DNA from: Natronocalculus amylovorans
Lineage (GTDB): Archaea; Halobacteriota; Halobacteria; Halobacteriales; Haloferacaceae
Direction of reading: 5' to 3'
Assembly (NCBI RefSeq): GCF_023638035.1
Contig: NZ_JAKRVX010000002.1
Span: forward strand, 372,001-436,000
Length of the DNA: 64,000 nt
Part shown: piece by piece, positions 27,346 to 36,581 of the stretch
How the letters are laid out: each line of letters begins with the position of its first letter
Position numbering within the stretch: position 1 is the stretch's first letter
Translations under genes and position numbers: made by a program
The notes under the pieces: model-generated
Seen by the model: only the letters and a program-made list of their open reading frames with translations
Databases searched by the model: none
What the model was told of the DNA's origin: nothing

Positions 27346-30300
27346 TTAGCACTCTGACCAGCCGCAGGACTCACACGTCTTACAGCCTTCAGAGAAATAC
27401 AGCGTCATGCTACCACAAGATGGACACTCTGGACTCTCACCTGCTGCGAGCAAGTCATCAGTTGCGTCCGTTTGTGGCGCAGACACAGATGCGCCACCGT
27501 CTGTTTCCGGTGGTTCAGCATCTACGTCTGCTGTCTCTTTCTCAAGCTCTGTGAGATTCTGCTGTTTTGGGTACGGTTTTTCAATATCGCCGTTGAGATA
27601 GCGCTGCATTGCGGTGCCGATCGCATCCGGGATAGAGTTGACCTGTTCGCCTTTATCCCACGCAACTTTTGGACTGCGAATGCCTTTAAGTTCGCTTGCA
27701 ATCTCCGCTGGATCAACGCCAGATCGAAGCGCTGTTGAAATCGTTTTTGCAAGTGCTTCAGTGAAAGACGCAGTGAATCCACCTGAGTTACCGATGTTTG
27801 CAAATAGCTCAAACGGCTGTCCGTTGGCATCCTCGTTGATGTTCACGTAGAGTTTCCCGTAGCCAGTGTCGATTCGCTGGGTAACGCCATACAGCACGTC
27901 TGGCCGCGGCTGCTTCTTCCCAAGACCGCTTTCGGTGCTCCCGAAGAGTTCGTCAAACTCAACTGAGAGTTCAGCCTGAACCTCTTCGTTGTCAAGGAAG
28001 TCTTTGAGACCACCAAAGACCTCCTCAATCTGGGTGACAATCTGTTCGGCCGCTTCAGCATCGTCGGCGAACTCGGTGTTCTTTGCACGCGTCGTAAGCA
28101 CCTGTTTCGATCGAGTTCCGTCTCTGTAGACCGTGACACCTTTGCCACCGTGGTCGTAGATGTATCGGTACACTTCGTCCATATCTTCCATCGTTGCGGA
28201 GTTCGGGAAGTTACAGGTTTTCGAAATTGCCGAATCAACGCCAGCCTGACATGCACACTGCACGCTTGCGTGGTCAATTCCGCTCAGGTCGCTTGTGACT
28301 ACAAAGAGCTCTCCGATCGCGTCAGGGACGGTCTCAAGTCCTTCAACGCCATCAAACTCGTTTGTAGCCATCTGTTCTTGGGCTTCACGTTTGACCTCAT
28401 CAACATCGATGTCGTTTGCCTCCAGAACACGGAGGAAGTAGTCATCGAACTCAACAAGCATCTCGTCTCCCTGCACATCGTCGGAGACGTTCTTGTAGTA
28501 TGCGACGTTAAAGATCGGCTCACACCCACCGGTGGTGTTTCCGATCATCGAGGTCGTGCCAGTTGGGGCGATCGTCGTTGTGTTGTGGTTTCGGATCGGG
28601 AAGCCATCTTCCCACTCGTCTGCGTTGAGTCCGGTGTGGTGTTCAAACCACTCGGCGTATTCGGTTGGGCTTGCGTACTTTGACTCATCCCAGTCGTTGA
28701 ACGTACCACGATCGGCGGCCAGTTCGTGGGAGGTCCATTTTGACTCGTGATTGATGTGGGTCATGAGCTGACGGGCAACTTCGTTCCCCTCATCGGAGCC
28801 GTAGCGGATACCGAGTTGGAGATACAGCTGTGCGAGTCCCATAATACCAAGTCCGATCTTTCGCATATCTCGGACCTTCTGTTCGATCTCAGAGACCGGG
28901 AAATCACTCATCGTGACAACGTTTTCGAGGAACCGCGTTCCGTATGCGATTCGGTGGTCAAACTCCTCGAAGTCGATCGCATCAGCTAGGAATGCGTCAA
29001 CTGCATCTTCGAAGGAGTCGTATTCGTCACGATGTTCGTTGTACCAGACACGCCAGTCCGGTGCATCAAAGTCGGCGATTGTTGAGAGGTTGATGTGACC
29101 GAGGTTACAAGCCTCATACTCTTCTAACGGCTGTTCACCGCACGGGTTTGTCGCTAATATTTCGTGCTCGGGGTATTTTTGAACATCGAACGAATGCTGT
29201 TTGTTGACTCTTTCGAGGTAGATTACGCCAGGCTCACCGTTCTCGTGTGCGCCTTGAATGATATGGTCCCAAAGCTCGTTTGCTGGGATCGAAAGCACTT
29301 CGCCAACCTCGACGTACTCGCCAAGGTCGAACATATCGTAGATCTCTTTTGTCTCTGGTGTCGAGATGTGTTGCTCTTCGGTTCGTGGATTTGTGAAGAC
29401 GAACTCTTCGTCGTTGTAGAGCGCCTCCATGAAGTCATCAGTGACACCAACGGAGATATTGAAGTTTGAAAGGTGGCCCTCAACTGCGTTCCGGAGGTGT
29501 TTCGGAACTCGTCCATCCTCGTCGATGAGCTCTCGTGCCTCCTCAAGTGCATCCGCAAATGAGGTGTGTGTATAGTCGTCAGGATCGTTCAGTCGGAGGC
29601 TGTGAGCCAGTGAAACATCTTTATTTTTCGCATGAAGGAACTGAATCACATCTGGGTGTGACACGCGCATGACGCCCATTTGTGCGCCACGTCGTGCACC
29701 TCCTTGTGCGATCGTCTCACACATCTGGTCATACGTCCGCATGAATGTGATCGGACCGGAAGCGATTCCACCGGTTGAGCCGACTGCATCACCATATGGG
29801 CGGAGTTTCCAGAATGCGTACCCCATTCCGCCACCGCTTTGGAAGACCTCTGCAGCTTCTTTCATCGTCTGGTGAATGTCTTCGATATCGTCCGCTGGGG
29901 AGTCAACGAAACATGCCGAAAGCTGCTGGAGTTCATCACCAGCATTCATGAGTGTTGGTGAGTTCGGCATGAACGAGAGCCTCGTCATCTGCTCTTCGAA
30001 CTCTTCAGCAACAGATTCGACATGTGTTGCAATTTCGTCTGGAAGCGCTGGAACGATTGTCTCGTAGGCGAACTTGTTAACGTTGTAGACCGAGAGTGCT
30101 GTCTCGACATCGTCACCAGCACTGACGCCCTTCCCGAATACGTCTTCGGCAAGTTCGTCACGTCGCGGATGTCCTGGTTTTAGCTGGTCAGGGGTGACAG
30201 TGATTTCAACGCCTTGTTTTTCTGCTTCGAAGACCGCTTCTGCGAGAGCAACGTTCTTTGCAACGCGCTCGAAGAGTGCTTCCTGTGTCTCGACAAGTTC

Positions 30301-30441
30301 TCCGTCAGCGTTTTTCCGGAGGTATCGGGCTGGGAGAATGTTGTTGTACGCATTGCCAGTGAGACGCGATTTAAGCGTATCTCCAGTGGTGCGTTTGATC
30401 GGAAGCGTCAGTTCATCGGCGGAAAGGTCCGCGTTGCTCAC
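27346..30441 (-). CDS. nrdJ: Adenosylcobalamin-dependent (class II) ribonucleotide reductase
   Basis: 1031 residues, reducing ribonucleotides with coenzyme B12. The disulfide Cys is in LSACFVDSPADD (about 174) and the radical-site loop NPCGEQPLEEYEACNLGHINLS lies near residue 440 (seen as NPCGEQ and CNLGHINLS). The phosphate loop SGGGMGYAFWKLRP, the late PTGTTSMIGNTTGG, and a C-terminal zinc ribbon CPSCG...CKTCESCGW complete the class II pattern. No intein is present. The start codon is GTG with a good GAGGAGGTG ribosome-binding sequence 7-15 nt upstream, and it overlaps a possible 25-residue leader ORF. Confidence 0.96.
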   Translation of the reverse strand: MSNADLSADELTLPIKRTTGDTLKSRLTGNAYNNILPARYLRKNADGELVETQEALFERVAKNVALAEAVFEAEKQGVEITVTPDQLKPGHPRRDELAEDVFGKGVSAGDDVETALSVYNVNKFAYETIVPALPDEIATHVESVAEEFEEQMTRLSFMPNSPTLMNAGDELQQLSACFVDSPADDIEDIHQTMKEAAEVFQSGGGMGYAFWKLRPYGDAVGSTGGIASGPITFMRTYDQMCETIAQGGARRGAQMGVMRVSHPDVIQFLHAKNKDVSLAHSLRLNDPDDYTHTSFADALEEARELIDEDGRVPKHLRNAVEGHLSNFNISVGVTDDFMEALYNDEEFVFTNPRTEEQHISTPETKEIYDMFDLGEYVEVGEVLSIPANELWDHIIQGAHENGEPGVIYLERVNKQHSFDVQKYPEHEILATNPCGEQPLEEYEACNLGHINLSTIADFDAPDWRVWYNEHRDEYDSFEDAVDAFLADAIDFEEFDHRIAYGTRFLENVVTMSDFPVSEIEQKVRDMRKIGLGIMGLAQLYLQLGIRYGSDEGNEVARQLMTHINHESKWTSHELAADRGTFNDWDESKYASPTEYAEWFEHHTGLNADEWEDGFPIRNHNTTTIAPTGTTSMIGNTTGGCEPIFNVAYYKNVSDDVQGDEMLVEFDDYFLRVLEANDIDVDEVKREAQEQMATNEFDGVEGLETVPDAIGELFVVTSDLSGIDHASVQCACQAGVDSAISKTCNFPNSATMEDMDEVYRYIYDHGGKGVTVYRDGTRSKQVLTTRAKNTEFADDAEAAEQIVTQIEEVFGGLKDFLDNEEVQAELSVEFDELFGSTESGLGKKQPRPDVLYGVTQRIDTGYGKLYVNINEDANGQPFELFANIGNSGGFTASFTEALAKTISTALRSGVDPAEIASELKGIRSPKVAWDKGEQVNSIPDAIGTAMQRYLNGDIEKPYPKQQNLTELEKETADVDAEPPETDGGASVSAPQTDATDDLLAAGESPECPSCGSMTLYFSEGCKTCESCGWSEC

Positions 30442-30515
30442 GCGTCCACCTCCTCGCCGAGTTGGGTGGTTTGTGCGGCGAAAATGCCGAAATCGGTGAT
30501 CAGTGGTGTACTCAT
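30438..30515 (-). CDS. Possible 25-residue leader ORF before nrdJ
   Basis: ATG 30515 opens a 25-codon frame (MSTPLITDFGIFAAQ... ending GEEVDA) whose TGA overlaps the GTG of nrdJ (GTGA). A TATA-like TTATG about 35 nt upstream would start the transcript a few bases before this ATG, and the nrdJ ribosome-binding sequence lies inside the last codons. This layout suggests coupled translation. It could instead be an untranslated leader, since no homologue is known to me. Confidence 0.4.
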   Translation of the reverse strand: MSTPLITDFGIFAAQTTQLGEEVDA

Positions 30516-30545
30516 TTTGAACGAGAGTTTCGTTTCAATGCCAGC

Positions 30546-30554
30546 CTCATAAGT
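30546..30554 (-). promoter_or_regulatory. TATA-like element for nrdJ
   Basis: CTTATGAGG on the minus strand. Initiation would be expected near 30524, which is only about 9 nt before the leader ORF and about 80 nt before the nrdJ GTG. Confidence 0.4.
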
Positions 30555-30821
30555 GTTCAGCTTTGCTTGTATTACTGAAATCTGAGTTGACATAGATACA
30601 TCTATTTGGTTACTATGCGGGCAGGTGCAATCGACACCGATTGGTGCCGATTACAGCGTAGTAGAGTACTCGTGTTGCGTAAGTATAATACTGTTCAGAG
30701 CGGAGTGAAAGTGATTCTCGGCCCCATGCCAATCGATTGAATAGACGGGTGGTGATTTTGGCCAATATGTTGCTACTTTTGTGAGTGATACTTACTAGTT
30801 GTTCACGTTGGATGACCACAA

Positions 30822-30828
30822 GTTTATG
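30822..30828 (+). promoter_or_regulatory. TATA-like element for the small membrane gene
   Basis: GTTTATG lies 25-31 nt before ATG 30853, fitting a leaderless transcript and selecting that start over the upstream in-frame codons. Confidence 0.45.
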
Positions 30829-30852
30829 CTGGCTCAACAGTTTCGTTTCGGT

Positions 30853-31047
30853 ATGCTACGGGCAGTAACCGTTGCGCAAGGTGGAGTTTTGGGGACAGAA
30901 TTAGGGCAACTGCTTCTTGCGTTGTGTCTTCTCTTAGTTGCACTGTATGTTAGTCGAATTGTCCTCCACATTGCATGGCGAGTTGTAACCATTGGCGTCG
31001 TAGTCGTTAGTGCTGCAGTAATTGCAATGGTGTTCGGACTAATATAG
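30853..31047 (+). CDS. Small membrane protein, two hydrophobic segments
   Basis: 64 residues from the chosen ATG: MLRAVTVAQGG followed by a long hydrophobic segment (about 15-35) and a second (about 44-63). The few charged residues (Arg and His between the segments) suggest a helical hairpin with a cytoplasmic loop. No named domain. Short conserved proteins like this are frequent in haloarchaea. The frame is open 18 codons upstream, but the TATA position favours 30853. It is convergent with trpG, 7 nt apart. Confidence 0.6.
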   Translation: MLRAVTVAQGGVLGTELGQLLLALCLLLVALYVSRIVLHIAWRVVTIGVVVVSAAVIAMVFGLI

Positions 31048-31054
31048 AACAGAA

Positions 31055-31672
31055 TTACACAGGGAGTCGGTGTTTCTGTGCAGTCGACAGGAAATTATAA
31101 ATCAGCTCATGTCCCGGTCCGGTGAGAACGCTTTCAGGATGAAACTGCACACATTCGATCGGATACTCTCGATGCCGGACACCCATCACCAGAGCTTCGC
31201 CGTTATGATCCGTCGTTGCTGAAATCTCAAAACAATCCGGTACTGTGGTCGCAATCAATGAATGATAGCGTCCTGCTTGGAACCCATCAGCAAGACCGGA
31301 GAACACGCTACGGCCATCGTGGTCCATCGGGAACGCTTTCCCGTGAATCGGCTCCGGTGCATGCCCGATCGACCCCCCATAGGCATACACTGCGGCTTCA
31401 AGCCCGAGGCAAACACCAAGCGTTGGAACCGTTTTGCTGTGATTGGTAAGCACATCCATCGTAACGCCAACATCACGAGCATTCTTTGGATGTCCCGGAC
31501 CGGGACTGATAATGATTGCATCGGGATCGAAGGCATCCACCTCCGAAATAGCAGCCGTGTTTTTGATGACCTTGATCTCAATTTCTTCACCATCTGGGAG
31601 CGTTTGTTCTGAGACGTACTCGACAAGGTTGTACGTGAATGAGTCGTAGTTGTCGATGAAGAGGACGTTCAT
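31055..31672 (-). CDS. trpG: Anthranilate synthase component II (glutamine amidotransferase)
   Basis: 205 residues, class I amidotransferase. N-terminal IDNYDSFTYNLVEYV, oxyanion loop ISPGPGHPKNA, nucleophile Cys in GVCLGLEAA, and the catalytic His-Glu in VQFHPESVLTGPG are all present. It supplies ammonia to TrpE for anthranilate formation. The usual GVCLGHQ reads GVCLGLE here, with Leu-Glu in place of His-Gln; this is a small change next to the nucleophile and may affect glutamine handling. It overlaps trpE by 4 nt and is the last gene of the trpDFEG operon. Confidence 0.94.
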   Translation of the reverse strand: MNVLFIDNYDSFTYNLVEYVSEQTLPDGEEIEIKVIKNTAAISEVDAFDPDAIIISPGPGHPKNARDVGVTMDVLTNHSKTVPTLGVCLGLEAAVYAYGGSIGHAPEPIHGKAFPMDHDGRSVFSGLADGFQAGRYHSLIATTVPDCFEISATTDHNGEALVMGVRHREYPIECVQFHPESVLTGPGHELIYNFLSTAQKHRLPV

Positions 31673-33276
31673 TGTTCGACCTCCGTCTGTTCGATCGCCT
31701 CAATTGCGGCGAGGACACCACCCATTTTCTGCTCAGTCTCCTCATATTCGCTCGTTGGGTCACTGTCTGCAACTAAGCCAGCACCCGCTTGGATGGTTAT
31801 CCGATCGTCCGCACCATCGGCTCCGTGTTCGATCGTGGCGGTTCGTATAACGATCGCAAAGTCAGCATCACCGCTCCAAGAGAAGTAGCCAACGCCACCG
31901 CCGTAGACGCCGCGTGGTGTTGACTCCAGTTTGTCGATGATTTCCATTGCTCGCACTTTCGGTGCGCCAGTAAGCGTTCCGGCAGGGAACGTAACCCGTG
32001 TTGCGTCAAACGCATCATACTCCGGCGCGAGTGTTCCGGTGACGGTTGATTCGATATGTTGGACGTGGCTGTATTTGAGGACGTTCATGAACTCCTCAAC
32101 TTCGATCGACCCAGCGACAGAGACGCGTCGAACATCGTTACGCGCCAGGTCGACCAACATGGTATGCTCTGCACGCTCTTTGCCGTCAGCGAGCATCTCA
32201 CCAGCAAGCCGCCGATCCTCGACCGGATTACTCCCACGTGGGCACGTCCCTGCAATTGGATTTGACACAATCCGATCGCCCTGTACTGAGACAAGCGTCT
32301 CCGGGCTTGCACCCACGATTGAGAGGTCATTGTGCGAGAGGAGGTACATGTACGGAGACGGGTTAATCGACCGGAGCGACTCGTACAACCCGATCGCATC
32401 GATATCTCCGGTCAGTTCACGTGTCCGGGAGATCACACCTTGGTAGATGTCGCCATCGAGGACGTGTTGTTTCGCCTCTCGAACCGCATTCTCGTAGGCA
32501 GTTTGGCTCCCTGCTATTTCGCCAGTTCGAATAAACCCTCCAGGCGTGGGGTCTACTGCAGCGCCAAGTTCCACACAGAGCGTCTGTACCTCCGATTGGA
32601 TATCGTTGTACAGCGCAGCAGGATCAGTATCAGGAGTAACAATCGGCGTAAAGACAAGCTCAACCGTTCCCTTTGCATCGTCAAATACGAGTGTCTTTGT
32701 TGTAAGAACAAACTGAGCATCCGGGAGCGCCACGTCAGGTCGTTCACATCCAACTTCTTCTAAGAACAAGTCGTACACTGCTTCGTGGGTGAGAAATCCA
32801 ACAAGACCGCCGGAGAGCTGTTGGCGGTCCGTCTCTGGAAAGCCACGTCGATCAATTGCTGGAAGTGCCTGTCGAAGTCGATCGAGGATATCTCCATCCG
32901 AATCAGACGGTACCTGTTCGGAGAGATACGCACCAGCAGGACCGAGTGGTTCGATTGTTGTGTTACCCGGCTCAACCGAGACAACGGCTTCGGGGTCATA
33001 GCCAACAAACGAGTATCGAGCATGTTTGTCCGCGGATTGTGAACTCCCAAATGCGCCGTCTGGATTGCTGGAGGCAACTTTTTCAGCACTCTCTAACAGG
33101 AAGCTGTACGGGCTCTTCTCCGAGAGTGCAGTATAGGTAGCAAGCGGAGAGATGTCGATATCGAGGGTTGCACTCACCCGAGCAACAACCGGTTCGGACC
33201 GATCTCCAATCAGGTCGACAAATTCGGCTTGTGAACGATCGAGGCGGTCTCGAGCGTGTGTTTTGGGCTCACTCAT
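31669..33276 (-). CDS. trpE: Anthranilate synthase component I
   Basis: 535 residues, chorismate-utilising enzyme. The tryptophan feedback element PYSFLLES is near residue 76, the active-site stretches SPETLVS, IAGTCPRGSNPVEDRRLA and LVDLARNDVRRVS are in the middle, and the C-terminal FPAGTLTGAPKVRAMEIID and YGGGVGY complete the family. It converts chorismate to anthranilate with ammonia from TrpG. The intact LLES motif suggests it is feedback-inhibited. It overlaps trpF and trpG by 4 nt each. Confidence 0.96.
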   Translation of the reverse strand: MSEPKTHARDRLDRSQAEFVDLIGDRSEPVVARVSATLDIDISPLATYTALSEKSPYSFLLESAEKVASSNPDGAFGSSQSADKHARYSFVGYDPEAVVSVEPGNTTIEPLGPAGAYLSEQVPSDSDGDILDRLRQALPAIDRRGFPETDRQQLSGGLVGFLTHEAVYDLFLEEVGCERPDVALPDAQFVLTTKTLVFDDAKGTVELVFTPIVTPDTDPAALYNDIQSEVQTLCVELGAAVDPTPGGFIRTGEIAGSQTAYENAVREAKQHVLDGDIYQGVISRTRELTGDIDAIGLYESLRSINPSPYMYLLSHNDLSIVGASPETLVSVQGDRIVSNPIAGTCPRGSNPVEDRRLAGEMLADGKERAEHTMLVDLARNDVRRVSVAGSIEVEEFMNVLKYSHVQHIESTVTGTLAPEYDAFDATRVTFPAGTLTGAPKVRAMEIIDKLESTPRGVYGGGVGYFSWSGDADFAIVIRTATIEHGADGADDRITIQAGAGLVADSDPTSEYEETEQKMGGVLAAIEAIEQTEVEQ

Positions 33277-33923
33277 AGCTGTCTCACCTCCAGTTCACGA
33301 CCGGCATTCTGGATGAACGTCGCAACCGCGGTGTGGTCTTTGATACCACCTTCGGCTTCAACACCGGAGGCAACATCAACACCAAATGGCGCGGCGATAG
33401 AGACTGCTTCCGCAACATTATCCGGTGTGAGCCCACCAGCAAGAATAACTGGTGAGGTGAGCGACTCAACCAGTTCGCCGGTTGCTGCCCAATCATGCGT
33501 TTCACCAGTTCCGCCCGCGCCCGACTCGTCTGTTGAATCAATCAGAAGTGCATCGACAACCTGATCCAACTCAGCGGCACGATCGGTCTCTGTATGATCA
33601 ATTGTTTGTATCAGTTTGATTCCGGTTTCAGCGCGGATGAACCCAAGCTCTTCGGAGTCAAACGATCCGTGGAGCTGCAGTGCGTCTGGACGGGTTGTCC
33701 GGACAATTGACACCGCCTCTTCAGGTGTCTCAGCCATGGTCACAAGCGTCGCAGTCACAAACGGCGGCGTTTCTGCAATGAGCGCGGCTGCTTGACTCCG
33801 ATCGACTTCTCGTGGCGTGTCAACGGGCACTTCGCTAATGAATCCAACCGCATCCGTCCCAGCTTCAACAGCAGCTCTGAGATCGGCACTGTCCGTTAGG
33901 CCACAGATTTTGACGCGAGCCAT
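33273..33923 (-). CDS. trpF: Phosphoribosylanthranilate isomerase
   Basis: 216 residues, TIM barrel. The catalytic Cys is in VKICGLTD (residues 5-12), substrate loop LQLHGSF is central, the catalytic Asp is in ALLIDSTDESGAGGTGETHDW, and the C-terminal phosphate-binding LAGGLTPDNVAEA and GVDVASGVE follow. It catalyses the Amadori rearrangement of the third tryptophan step. It begins one base after trpD on the same strand and overlaps trpE. Confidence 0.95.
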   Translation of the reverse strand: MARVKICGLTDSADLRAAVEAGTDAVGFISEVPVDTPREVDRSQAAALIAETPPFVTATLVTMAETPEEAVSIVRTTRPDALQLHGSFDSEELGFIRAETGIKLIQTIDHTETDRAAELDQVVDALLIDSTDESGAGGTGETHDWAATGELVESLTSPVILAGGLTPDNVAEAVSIAAPFGVDVASGVEAEGGIKDHTAVATFIQNAGRELEVRQL

Positions 33924-34934
33924 CTATGCCTCCGTTGTTGTCGCACCACAGAGCGCATCAAGCTTTGCCGCTGCAGCACCGCTATCGATCGCGGCTGCGG
34001 CCTGATCAACACCGTCTTCGATCGAATCTGCAAGTCCTGCAACATAGATCGCTGCGCCCGCATTTGCGAGAATAATATGTCGTTTTGGGCCTGTTACATC
34101 ACCGGTTAAAATTCCAGTAAGGTCTGCGGCATTCGCTTCGGGTGAGCCACCGGCGACGGCAGAGACGGGCGCTGTTTCAAGTCCGATCGACTCAGGGTCC
34201 ACGGTGTAGGTTTCTACGGTTGTTCCCGTTACCTCTGCCACGGTTGTTTCGCCGTGAATTGCAATCTCGTCCATGCCGTCGCCGTGGACAACCAGTGCGT
34301 GCTCAACCGGCATATGAACAAGTGCGTTCGCAATCACTGGAACAAGGTCTGCATCGTAGACGCCGAGTACTTGTGCATCGGCACCAGCAGGGTTCGTGAG
34401 CGGACCAAGAATATTAAAGATCGTCCGCATACCGAGCTCTTTTCGCGGGCCAATGACCGCTTTCATTGCAGGGTGAAAAACGGGTGCGAGCATGAATCCA
34501 ATTCCATCTCTCTCGATCGCGTCTTCAACCGCGGGCGGCTCTGCATCAACAGTGACGCCTGCGGTTTTGAGGACATCCGCGCTCCCCGAGGATGACGAAA
34601 CGGAGTAGTTCCCGTGTTTTGCGACCGCAACTCCTGCACCGGCGGCGACGATCGCGCTCGTTGTTGAGACGTTGATTGTATCGTAGTCATCTCCTCCTGT
34701 ACCACACGTATCGACGAGCGGCTCTCGGTCGGGGCTGATTGTTCGCGCAGCATTTCGCATCCCTTGTGCAAAACCTGCGATCTCCTCTTCGGTCTCGCCT
34801 TTCGCCCGGAGGGCCGCAAGCAGTGCACCGATCTGTGATTCCGTTGCCTCCTCGAAGATGAGGCGTGCTGCATCCCGTGCTTCATCAACGGTGAGATCAT
34901 TGCCGTCTGTTACCTGTTGAATATAATCCTGCAT
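33924..34934 (-). CDS. trpD: Anthranilate phosphoribosyltransferase
   Basis: 336 residues. The PRPP and anthranilate sites are visible: VDTCGTGGDDYDTINVST (about 74-91), KHGNYSVSSSSGSADVL (about 105-121) and LGMRTIFNILGPLTNPAG. The first residue of the Arg in the usual KHGNRSVSS is Tyr here, which I believe is normal in haloarchaea. First gene of trpDFEG; trpC, trpA and trpB are not in the window. A CATAAGAC TATA-like element 26-33 nt upstream predicts a leaderless transcript starting at MQDYIQQ. Confidence 0.96.
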   Translation of the reverse strand: MQDYIQQVTDGNDLTVDEARDAARLIFEEATESQIGALLAALRAKGETEEEIAGFAQGMRNAARTISPDREPLVDTCGTGGDDYDTINVSTTSAIVAAGAGVAVAKHGNYSVSSSSGSADVLKTAGVTVDAEPPAVEDAIERDGIGFMLAPVFHPAMKAVIGPRKELGMRTIFNILGPLTNPAGADAQVLGVYDADLVPVIANALVHMPVEHALVVHGDGMDEIAIHGETTVAEVTGTTVETYTVDPESIGLETAPVSAVAGGSPEANAADLTGILTGDVTGPKRHIILANAGAAIYVAGLADSIEDGVDQAAAAIDSGAAAAKLDALCGATTTEA

Positions 34935-34959
34935 TGTAGAACACCAATGTATGAGTTAG

Positions 34960-34967
34960 TCTTATGA
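34960..34967 (-). promoter_or_regulatory. TATA box for trpDFEG
   Basis: CATAAGAC on the minus strand, 26-33 nt before the trpD ATG. No attenuator-like leader fits in the short upstream space. Confidence 0.5.
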
Positions 34968-35063
34968 TGTACAAGTTTGTTCATCAATAAAAGCATGTCG
35001 GGGGGGACACTAGCGATTGTCACAGGGCAAACGATCAAATCACCCCCGGAACGAGTACCGCGT

Positions 35064-36371
35064 ATGATTCAGGATGCAGCCCTTTCGACAGCCGCACAAC
35101 GGTTGCGATCGGGAGCGATGAGTGCGGAGGCGTATCGGACCAAGTTGTTGGATCGGATCGATGCCCAAGATGGGGAGATTGCCGCGTTTGTGCCAGCGGA
35201 TGATCGTGAGAAACGGACGAGTCGCTCGTGTACACAACTCACGGAGACATATACAACCAGAGCCGATCGACCATCGTTGTTCGGCATTCCGGTCGGTGTC
35301 AAAGACATCTTTCATGTAAACGGCATGGAGACACGAGCGGGCTCAGATGTACCACCTGCCGTGCTTGCGGGACCACAGGCGGCATCGGTTACGGCGGCAG
35401 AAAATGCAGGTGCGTATGTGCTCGGAAAGACGGTGACTGCGGAGTTTGCATACTTCGAGCCTGGACCAACACGGAATCCCCATCAGCTCGAACACACACC
35501 AGGTGGCTCAAGCAGTGGTTCTGCGGCTGCAGTTGCTGCGGGGATGGTTCCACTGGCGCTTGGAACACAGACGATCGGCTCGGTCAATCGGCCTGCTGCA
35601 TTCTGTGGGGTCGTTGGTGTCAAGCCGAGTTTCGATCGGATTTCGACAGCTGGCGTCATTCCTGCAGCACCATCTGTAGATCACGTTGGGTACTTTACAC
35701 AAGATGTGGTAGGAGCACAGATCGCAGGAAGTGTGCTCTGTACTGACTGGCGACCTGAAAACACTCCTTCAGAGATCCAGCCGAAGGTTGGAGTTCCGAC
35801 CGGCCCGTACGTTGAACAGGCAGACGATATTGCCATTGCCGCATTCGATCGCCAAATTGACCGACTGAAGGCTGACGGATATACAATCCGAGAGGTTCCG
35901 ATGTTCGAAGAAATCGAAACGATCAACAACCGACACAAAGAGCTGGTTGCCGCGGAGATGGCACTCGTTCATGAACCATGGTATCGGGAGTATGGCGATC
36001 GGTATGCACCTGAAACCGCGGAGCTGATTGAAGAGGGCCGATCGGTTGGTACTGATGCGCTAGCTATCGATCGGGCAAGCCGAAGCGACGTTCGAGAACA
36101 GATTCACTCGCGAATGGATGACACAGGCGTTGATGTGTTGGTATCCCCACCTGCACCCGGACCCGCGCCACGCGGAATCGAGACAACCGGTGACCCGATC
36201 ATGAACCTCCCGTGGACACACGCGGGGGTGCCAGCAGTGACACTCCCGATCGAGAAGACCGCTGATGGGTTGCCGATCGGGATACAGTGTACCGCACGTT
36301 TTGGCGATGACGAATGGCTCTTGCATTGGTGTCGATCGATCGAAGCGACGTTCACGGAAGAGACACAGTAG
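35064..36371 (+). CDS. Amidase signature family protein
   Basis: 435 residues from ATG 35064. The Ser-cisSer-Lys triad is recognisable: catalytic Lys in VGVKDIFHV, the cis-Ser loop HTPGGSSSGSAAAVAAG, and the nucleophile Ser in GTQTIGSVNRPAAFCG. It hydrolyses a carboxamide. It lacks the conserved neighbourhood of GatA (no gatB/gatC nearby), and residues after the core are short, so a stand-alone amidase is more likely than tRNA amidotransferase. The open frame starts at 34977, but its first 29 residues look unlike a protein start. MIQDAALSTAAQRL is preferred, with moderate certainty. Confidence 0.88.
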   Translation: MIQDAALSTAAQRLRSGAMSAEAYRTKLLDRIDAQDGEIAAFVPADDREKRTSRSCTQLTETYTTRADRPSLFGIPVGVKDIFHVNGMETRAGSDVPPAVLAGPQAASVTAAENAGAYVLGKTVTAEFAYFEPGPTRNPHQLEHTPGGSSSGSAAAVAAGMVPLALGTQTIGSVNRPAAFCGVVGVKPSFDRISTAGVIPAAPSVDHVGYFTQDVVGAQIAGSVLCTDWRPENTPSEIQPKVGVPTGPYVEQADDIAIAAFDRQIDRLKADGYTIREVPMFEEIETINNRHKELVAAEMALVHEPWYREYGDRYAPETAELIEEGRSVGTDALAIDRASRSDVREQIHSRMDDTGVDVLVSPPAPGPAPRGIETTGDPIMNLPWTHAGVPAVTLPIEKTADGLPIGIQCTARFGDDEWLLHWCRSIEATFTEETQ

Positions 36372-36470
36372 TAGGTGTGTTGATAGAAACCCACATACGG
36401 GGCCGCGATTCGAAAGCTTCAATTACCTGCCGGGGGTACGAGAAAATGCGTTGGAACGACGCGCCAGATC

Positions 36471-36545
36471 GGGTTTGTGGTCTAGTCTGGTTATGACACC
36501 TCCTTGACATGGAGGAGGCCGGCAGTTCAAATCTGCCCAAACCCA
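36471..36545 (+). tRNA. tRNA-Val (GAC)
   Basis: Acceptor GGGTTTG (36471-36477) pairs with CAAACCC (36538-36544), discriminator A. The D-arm holds GTCTAGTCTGGTTATGAC, the anticodon arm CCTCC-TTGACAT-GGAGG has anticodon GAC, and the T-arm reads GGCAGTTCAAATCTGCC. No intron; CCA not encoded. Confidence 0.96.
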
Positions 36546-36581
36546 CTTCTTTTACATACAATACATCGATTTACGACAGAC

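Larger units (their letters stand above)
30516..30852. other. 337-nt non-coding stretch between nrdJ and a small membrane gene
   Basis: Holds the nrdJ promoter on the minus strand (about 30546-30554) and, on the plus strand, the TATA-like element of the next gene (30822-30828). Between them I see no ORF with haloarchaeal coding character, no tRNA-like fold and no convincing inverted repeat. Short A/T-rich tracts (for example near 30680-30692 and 30777-30797) could be further promoters or unused sites. Confidence 0.5.

Noticed and set aside
34977-35063. N-terminal 29-residue extension of the amidase
   Set aside because: The translated segment shows no signal peptide or family similarity and the downstream ATG at 35064 fits amidase N-termini better.
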